A DNA stretch of 33,273 nucleotides from Burkholderiales bacterium (GTDB taxonomy: Bacteria > Pseudomonadota > Gammaproteobacteria > Burkholderiales > Burkholderiaceae_C), in contig CANFPU010000024.1 in NCBI GenBank assembly GCA_947448955.1, forward strand, positions 1 through 33,273, given 5' to 3'. Both the position numbers and the translations under genes were made by a program. The notes below the pieces were generated by a model. The model had not been told where the DNA came from. It saw nothing but the letters and a program-made list of their open reading frames with translations, and did not search any database. Of this stretch, positions 26,091 through 33,273 are shown one piece after another (the first letter of the stretch is position 1; each line of letters begins with the position of its first letter).

Positions 26091-26987
26091 GTGAGCCCGA
26101 TCAGCGCGCTGCCATTGCCGCCCGCGCTGCTCGGCGAGTCGCCGCTGTGGCATCCGGTCGAGCAAGTCCTGTACTGGTGCGACATCCCAGGCCACCAACT
26201 CCATCGCTACCGGCCTGAGTCCGGCGAGCACCGTCAATGGGACTTCCCGTCCGAACCGAGCTGCTGTGTGCCGCTGGCGGGCGGCGGATTGTTGTTGGCG
26301 ATGCGCGACGGCATCTGGCGCTTTGACGCCGACAGCGGCGAGCGCAGTCCGGTTGCCCCGCCGCCTTACGACCCAGCCGGCGAGCGCTTCAACGACGGCA
26401 AGGTCGATGCCCAAGGCCGCTTCTGGATCGGCACGATCGACGATCAACGACAGCCTCGCGCGGCGCTCTATCGGATGGCCGATGGCAGCGTTCAGCGCAT
26501 GGCCGATGGCATCACGGCCAGCAATGGCCTGGCGTTCAGCCCGGAGGGTGCGACGATGTACTGGGCTGACACCAAGGCCCATGCGGTTTACGCTTTTGAC
26601 CTTGACGGCCGTGAGGGCAGCTTGTCGCGACGCCGGGTCTTCCAGCAGTTCGCGCTGCCGATCGCGGGCCAGGCGACAACAGCCTACGGTGGGAGACCCG
26701 ACGGTGCGACAGTGGACGCTGAAGGTGCGTATTGGGTTGCGATGTTCGAAGGCCAGCGCTTGCTGCGGTTTGCGCCAGATGGCAAGTTGCTGATCGAACT
26801 GCCGTTGCCTGTGCGCTGTCCGACCATGCCCTGTTTTGGCGGGCCGGACTTGAAGACGCTCTACATCACCACGGCGCGCGACAAGCGCCCTGCCGACGAA
26901 CTGGCGGCGCAGCCGCTGGCCGGCTGCGTGTTGCAATTGCGGGTGGACGTGCCCGGGCTGCCAGCGCATCTGGCCCAGCTGGGTTGA
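26091..26987 (+). CDS. SMP-30/gluconolactonase/LRE family protein
   Basis: Six-bladed beta-propeller of the SMP-30/gluconolactonase family, 298 residues, expected to hydrolyse a sugar lactone in the cytosol using one bound metal ion. Metal-site residues are recognisable: Glu in LLGESPLWHP, Asn/Asp in GERFNDGKVDAQGRFWIGT, Asn in ITASNGLAFSPEG and Asp in GRPDGATVDAEGAYWVA. The GTG start at 26091 has a full AGGAGG about 7 bases upstream. The C-terminal YITTARDKRP matches the family. No sugar operon surrounds it; it stands alone between the GNAT gene and atpI. Confidence 0.93.
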   Translation: MSPISALPLPPALLGESPLWHPVEQVLYWCDIPGHQLHRYRPESGEHRQWDFPSEPSCCVPLAGGGLLLAMRDGIWRFDADSGERSPVAPPPYDPAGERFNDGKVDAQGRFWIGTIDDQRQPRAALYRMADGSVQRMADGITASNGLAFSPEGATMYWADTKAHAVYAFDLDGREGSLSRRRVFQQFALPIAGQATTAYGGRPDGATVDAEGAYWVAMFEGQRLLRFAPDGKLLIELPLPVRCPTMPCFGGPDLKTLYITTARDKRPADELAAQPLAGCVLQLRVDVPGLPAHLAQLG

Positions 26988-27063
26988 CGCGCTGAAGCGC
27001 GGTGCAGATCGCCGGCATCAGGAGGCTGGTGCACGGCGATGTCGCGGCCAGCGGGTTTCCACG

Positions 27064-27069
27064 TATACT
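27064..27069 (+). promoter_or_regulatory. candidate -10 element of the atp operon promoter
   Basis: TATACT, 35 bases upstream of the atpI start, matches the sigma-70 -10 consensus at 5 of 6 positions in an otherwise GC-rich region. No good -35 hexamer is seen at 16-18 bases upstream, so the call is tentative. Confidence 0.4.
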
Positions 27070-27103
27070 TCTGCGGTTTGCCGCCACCTTCTGCAACCTC
27101 GCC

Positions 27104-27643
27104 ATGGCTGATTTGACCCCTGCGCGGCCGATGCCGCACCCCGGTCAGCACCCAGTCTGGGATGACAGCGCAGAGGCCGGGGTCGAACAGCGCTTCAAGA
27201 AGCTGAGTCGCGAAGAGGCGGCAGTCTTGAAGGCGCAGGATCCGCCAGTGTCACCCTGGCGGGTCGTTGCCGTGCAGGCGGCAGTGGGGGGAGTGGTGGC
27301 ACTGACCGGTGGTTTGATCACCGGCAGGATGGAGGTGGGGTGGTCGTTGCTGTATGGCGCGGCCACGGTGGTGGTGCCGGGGGCCTTGATGGCGCGCGGC
27401 ATGACCAGTCGGCTCTCCAGCATGTCGCCAGGCGCGTCCGCTGTCAGCTTCATGCTGTGGGAGTTTGTCAAAATTGGTGTCTCGCTGGCGATGTTGGTCG
27501 TCGCCGGCAAGATCGTGCAGCCGCTGGTCTGGCCCGCTTTGCTGGTTGGGTTGGTGGTTTGCATCAAGGTATATTGGGTTGCGCTACTGTGGCGCGGCCG
27601 CGTCAAGAGTGAGTCGACCGAGCAACATGGACGAGACGAATAA
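27104..27643 (+). CDS. atpI: ATP synthase subunit I
   Basis: Small membrane protein of 179 residues heading the atp operon. AtpI helps assemble the c-ring in some bacteria and is not part of the final enzyme. A soluble N-terminal region of about 65 residues (Pro-rich, then KKLSREEAAVLKAQDPP) is followed by four hydrophobic segments, beginning WRVVAVQAAVGGVVALTGGL (truncated here to 20). Basic and acidic residues between segments 2 and 3 (MARGMTSRL) are typical. The ATG at 27104 is chosen because it begins the conserved N-terminus; the frame upstream is open but non-coding in character. It ends two bases before atpB. Confidence 0.9.
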   Translation: MADLTPARPMPHPGQHPVWDDSAEAGVEQRFKKLSREEAAVLKAQDPPVSPWRVVAVQAAVGGVVALTGGLITGRMEVGWSLLYGAATVVVPGALMARGMTSRLSSMSPGASAVSFMLWEFVKIGVSLAMLVVAGKIVQPLVWPALLVGLVVCIKVYWVALLWRGRVKSESTEQHGRDE

Positions 27644-27645
27644 CC

Positions 27646-28906
<1,261 letters not shown>

Positions 28907-28945
28907 GCAGACGGCATATCTGCCCTGCCTAGCAGGCGCTGCAGG

Positions 28946-29011
28946 ACCGGCTTGGCCGGACTGTTGGCGCCGCCCTCTTGAGGGGGAGCGGCAAAGCCGC
29001 TGCGGGGGTGG
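28946..29011 (+). repeat. REP-like palindromic element, copy 1 (atpE-atpF gap)
   Basis: About 66 bases containing CCGGCTTGGCCGG, the core CCCTCTTGAGGGGGA, a small stem GCGGC-AAA-GCCGC and the tail CGGGGGTGG. A second copy occurs in reverse orientation at 31666-31732. The first 42 bases match at 36 positions, and the small stem differs in sequence but keeps pairing. It looks like an intergenic REP-type element. The 135-base atpE-atpF gap contains nothing else that I recognise. Confidence 0.8.
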
Positions 29012-29041
29012 TCCGATTCACACCGTGATTGAGGCATAAAC

Positions 29042-29512
29042 GTGAGCATCACCGGTACCCTCATCGTCCAGATGATCGTGTTCCTGATCCTGGTCTGGTT
29101 CACGATGAAGTATGTCTGGCCGCCGATCACTGCCGCGCTCGACGAGCGCGCCAGGAAGATCGCCGATGGCCTGTCGGCTGCCGACAAAGCCAAGTCCGAG
29201 CTGGCGGTTGCGAATCAGCGCGTGGAGGAGCAACTCTCCGGCGCCCGCACCGACGCTGCCAAACGTTTGGCTGACGCTGAGCGTCTGGGCTTGCAATTGG
29301 TTGAAGAAGCCAAGTTGCGCGCCAATGACGAAGGCGCCAAGATCATCGCCGCCGCCCGTGCCGAGGCTGAGCAGGAGTCGGTCAAGGCCCGCGAGGCCTT
29401 GCGCGAGCAAGTCGCTGGTCTGGCGGTCAAGGGCGCCGAGGCGATTCTGCGACGCGAGGTCAATGCCGGCGTTCACGCGGAGTTGTTGGGCCGCCTGAAA
29501 GCGGAACTCTGA
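29042..29512 (+). CDS. atpF: F1Fo ATP synthase subunit b
   Basis: Peripheral stalk subunit, 156 residues. A single N-terminal membrane helix ([20 protein letters not shown]) is followed by a long, highly charged helix that forms a right-handed coiled coil with a second copy and holds F1 against subunit a. The early [16 protein letters not shown] is the standard junction motif. It starts at a GTG with GAGG upstream. It is two bases before atpH. Confidence 0.95.
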   Translation: MSITGTLIVQMIVFLILVWFTMKYVWPPITAALDERARKIADGLSAADKAKSELAVANQRVEEQLSGARTDAAKRLADAERLGLQLVEEAKLRANDEGAKIIAAARAEAEQESVKAREALREQVAGLAVKGAEAILRREVNAGVHAELLGRLKAEL

Positions 29513-29514
29513 CC

Positions 29515-30045
29515 ATGGCCGAGCTTGCAACGATCGCCCGTCCCTACGCCGAGGCCTTGTTCAAGGCTGCTGGCAGCGGTAGCGCAGGTCTGGTCGACCA
29601 GTTGACCGCGTTGGGCGCCGTGGCCGCCAACGAGCAGTTGCGCCAATTCGCGGACAGCCCGAAGACGCTGGGTCACCAGGTCTTCGAGGTGCTCGCCGGT
29701 GCCGTGAATTCAGCGCTCGACCCCAAAATCAGCAACCTGCTGGGGGCCGTGATTGACAACGGCCGACTCGCCGCATTGCCTGAGATCGCGGGCCAATTCA
29801 AGGCCTTGGTCAACGCGCAATCGGGCACGTCGGATGCCATTGTTTACAGCGCATTCGCGATAGACGATGGCGCGCTGGCTGAAGTGGTGGTCGCGCTGGA
29901 AAAGCGCTTTGCGCGCAAGCTCAACGCCCGGGTCGTGCTCGACGCTGACCTGATCGGTGGCATACGCGTGGTGGTCGGCGACGAAGTGCTTGACACCTCG
30001 GTCAAGGCCCGTCTTGAACAAATGAAGGTCGCCCTGACGGCCTGA
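29515..30045 (+). CDS. atpH: F1Fo ATP synthase subunit delta
   Basis: Soluble stalk-cap protein of 176 residues joining subunit b to the top of F1. The N-terminus [17 protein letters not shown] is the family signature. The C-terminal domain contains [20 protein letters not shown] and the ending [17 protein letters not shown], both typical. Confidence 0.96.
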   Translation: MAELATIARPYAEALFKAAGSGSAGLVDQLTALGAVAANEQLRQFADSPKTLGHQVFEVLAGAVNSALDPKISNLLGAVIDNGRLAALPEIAGQFKALVNAQSGTSDAIVYSAFAIDDGALAEVVVALEKRFARKLNARVVLDADLIGGIRVVVGDEVLDTSVKARLEQMKVALTA

Positions 30046-30104
30046 TCACCGTGGGCCGCCGGCCCGATGTGATCAGCCGTCACGCTGAACCCCTGGAGAA
30101 AGCA

Positions 30105-31658
30105 ATGCAACTGAATCCCGCAGAGATTTCCGAACTGATCAAGAGCCGCATCGAGGGTCTTGGCGCGTCGGTCGATATCAAGAACCAGGGCACTGTGGTG
30201 TCCGTGACCGACGGTATCGTGCGTGTGCACGGCCTGTCGGACGTGATGGCCGGCGAGATGCTGGAGTTCCCGGCCACGGCCAGCGGTGCGGCGACCTACG
30301 GATTGGCGCTGAACCTCGAGCGCGACTCGGTCGGCGCCGTGATCTTGGGTGAGTACGAGCACATCTCCGAAGGGGATGTGGTCAAGTGCACGGGCCGCAT
30401 CCTGGAAGTGCCCGTTGGCCCTGAGCTGATTGGCCGTGTGGTCAACGCCCTGGGCGCGCCCATCGACGGCAAGGGTCCGATCAATGCCAAGATGACCGAC
30501 GTGATCGAGAAGGTCGCGCCTGGCGTGATCGCGCGTCAGTCGGTGAGTCAACCGGTGCAGACCGGCTTGAAGTCGATCGACTCGATGGTGCCGATCGGCC
30601 GTGGCCAACGCGAGTTGATCATCGGCGACCGCCAGACCGGTAAGACCGCGGTGGCGATCGACGCGATCATCAACCAGAAGGGTCAGAACATGACCTGCGT
30701 CTACGTGGCGATTGGGCAGAAAGCCTCGTCGGTCAAGAACGTGGTGCGCGCTCTGGAAGCCAATGGCGCGATGGAGTACACCATCGTCGTGGCTGCGACG
30801 GCCAGCGAATCGGCGGCGATGCAATACGTGTCGGCCTACTCGGGCTGCACCATGGGTGAGTACTTCCGGGACCGCGGGCAAGACGCGCTGATCGTCTATG
30901 ACGACCTGTCCAAGCAGGCCGTGGCCTATCGTCAGGTTTCGTTGTTGCTGCGCCGCCCGCCGGGCCGCGAAGCCTTCCCTGGCGATGTGTTCTATCTCCA
31001 CAGCCGCCTGCTCGAACGTGCGGCTCGGGTGAATGTCGACTATGTCGAGAAATTCACCAACGGTGAGGTGAAAGGCAAGACGGGTTCATTGACCGCACTG
31101 CCCATCATTGAGACGCAAGCCGGCGACGTTTCTGCTTTTGTGCCGACCAACGTGATCTCGATCACCGACGGACAGATCTTCCTCGAAACCTCGCTGTTCA
31201 ACAGCGGCATCCGTCCCGCCATCAACGCCGGTATCTCGGTGTCGCGGGTCGGTGGCGCGGCGCAAACCAAGTTGATCAAAGGCCTGTCCGGCGGTATCCG
31301 TACCGATTTGGCGCAGTATCGTGAGTTGGCTGCGTTCGCGCAGTTTGCGTCCGATCTCGATGAGGCGACCCGCAAGCAGTTGGACCGCGGCGCCCGGGTG
31401 ACCGAGTTGCTCAAGCAGGCACAGTATTCGCCGCAGCCGATCAGCTTGATGGGTGCGACGCTGTTCGCGGTCAACAAGGGCTTCATGGACGACATTGACG
31501 TCAAGAAGATCCTGGCCTTCGAGCATGGCCTGCACCAGCACCTGAAGAGCAGCCACGCGGCGCTGCTGGCCAAGCTTGAAAATGACAAGGCCATGGACAA
31601 GACCGCGGAAGAGGAAATGACTGCCGCGGTCACCGCGTTCAAGAAGTCCTTCGCCTGA
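30105..31658 (+). CDS. atpA: F1Fo ATP synthase subunit alpha
   Basis: Regulatory nucleotide-binding subunit of F1, 517 residues. Landmarks are the N-terminal [17 protein letters not shown], Walker [10 protein letters not shown], the catalytic-interface segment [17 protein letters not shown] (residues including the arginine-finger region further on), [20 protein letters not shown] and the signature [17 protein letters not shown]. The ATG at 30105 is supported by GGAGA upstream and by the conserved first residues; an open frame from 30051 is ignored. Confidence 0.98.
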   Translation: MQLNPAEISELIKSRIEGLGASVDIKNQGTVVSVTDGIVRVHGLSDVMAGEMLEFPATASGAATYGLALNLERDSVGAVILGEYEHISEGDVVKCTGRILEVPVGPELIGRVVNALGAPIDGKGPINAKMTDVIEKVAPGVIARQSVSQPVQTGLKSIDSMVPIGRGQRELIIGDRQTGKTAVAIDAIINQKGQNMTCVYVAIGQKASSVKNVVRALEANGAMEYTIVVAATASESAAMQYVSAYSGCTMGEYFRDRGQDALIVYDDLSKQAVAYRQVSLLLRRPPGREAFPGDVFYLHSRLLERAARVNVDYVEKFTNGEVKGKTGSLTALPIIETQAGDVSAFVPTNVISITDGQIFLETSLFNSGIRPAINAGISVSRVGGAAQTKLIKGLSGGIRTDLAQYRELAAFAQFASDLDEATRKQLDRGARVTELLKQAQYSPQPISLMGATLFAVNKGFMDDIDVKKILAFEHGLHQHLKSSHAALLAKLENDKAMDKTAEEEMTAAVTAFKKSFA

Positions 31659-31665
31659 CCATGGC

Positions 31666-31732
31666 CCACCCCCGAAGCGCCTCCGGCGCCTCCCCCTCAA
31701 GGGGGCGACGCCAGCGGACCGGCCGAGCCGGT
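31666..31732 (-). repeat. REP-like palindromic element, copy 2 (atpA-atpG gap)
   Basis: Inverted copy of the element at 28946-29011. Read on the minus strand it has CCGGCTCGGCCGG, CCCCCTTGAGGGGGA, a stem GCGCC-GGA-GGCGC and CGGGGGTGG. Its core CCCCCTTGAGGGGG is a better palindrome than in copy 1. It fills most of the 104-base atpA-atpG gap. Confidence 0.82.
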
Positions 31733-31762
31733 TTCGCGGCGTCTGCTTGATAGGAGTGCCAT

Positions 31763-33273
<1,511 letters not shown>

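Overview
The window is a high-GC, gene-dense stretch of a Gram-negative chromosome. Protein families, the PEP-CTERM/Prs regulatory set and the atp gene order point to Betaproteobacteria, order Burkholderiales, plausibly the Rubrivivax/Leptothrix/Methylibium group. That placement is inferred from gene content, not from a marker comparison.

Region 1 (1-7043) is the regulatory end of an exosortase/PEP-CTERM locus. It holds the histidine kinase PrsK (its start lies outside the window), the sigma-54 response regulator PrsR, the TPR lipoprotein PrsT and one PEP-CTERM-tagged exported protein. The last gene has a textbook -24/-12 sigma-54 promoter, palindromes upstream that could be PrsR sites, a hairpin at the predicted mRNA 5' end and a strong intrinsic terminator. 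This makes a nearly complete regulatory circuit within about 7 kb.

Region 2 (7156-13532) is a tightly packed six-gene operon. It encodes a GT4 glycosyltransferase, a PIG-L type deacetylase, an ABC ATPase, a MacB/LolC-like permease, a LolA-like periplasmic protein and a predicted outer-membrane beta-barrel. The first two look biosynthetic and the last four look like a Lol-style route from inner to outer membrane. This is the best candidate in the window for an undescribed system.

Region 3 (13598-15546, minus strand) holds a ThiF/E1-like adenylyltransferase overlapping a nitroreductase-family gene, a split version of the fused ThiF-nitroreductase architecture. Its upstream region carries a striking 18-unit hexanucleotide repeat.

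Region 4 (15842-23986) holds housekeeping and accessory metabolism. A BenE-family transporter, glutathione synthetase and glutathione-dependent formaldehyde dehydrogenase overlap one another. They are followed by Uup, an EamA transporter, a threonine dehydratase-like enzyme and a PhzF-family isomerase. Region 5 (24044-26987) has a divergent cytochrome c'/cytochrome b561 pair, a GNAT acetyltransferase and an SMP-30/gluconolactonase protein.

Region 6 (27104-33273) is the F1Fo ATP synthase operon atpIBEFHAGD, with atpD cut by the window end. Two copies of a REP-like palindromic element sit in opposite orientation in its atpE-atpF and atpA-atpG gaps. No rRNA, tRNA, CRISPR array, insertion sequence or prophage gene was seen, and no gene-free stretch exceeds 300 bases.
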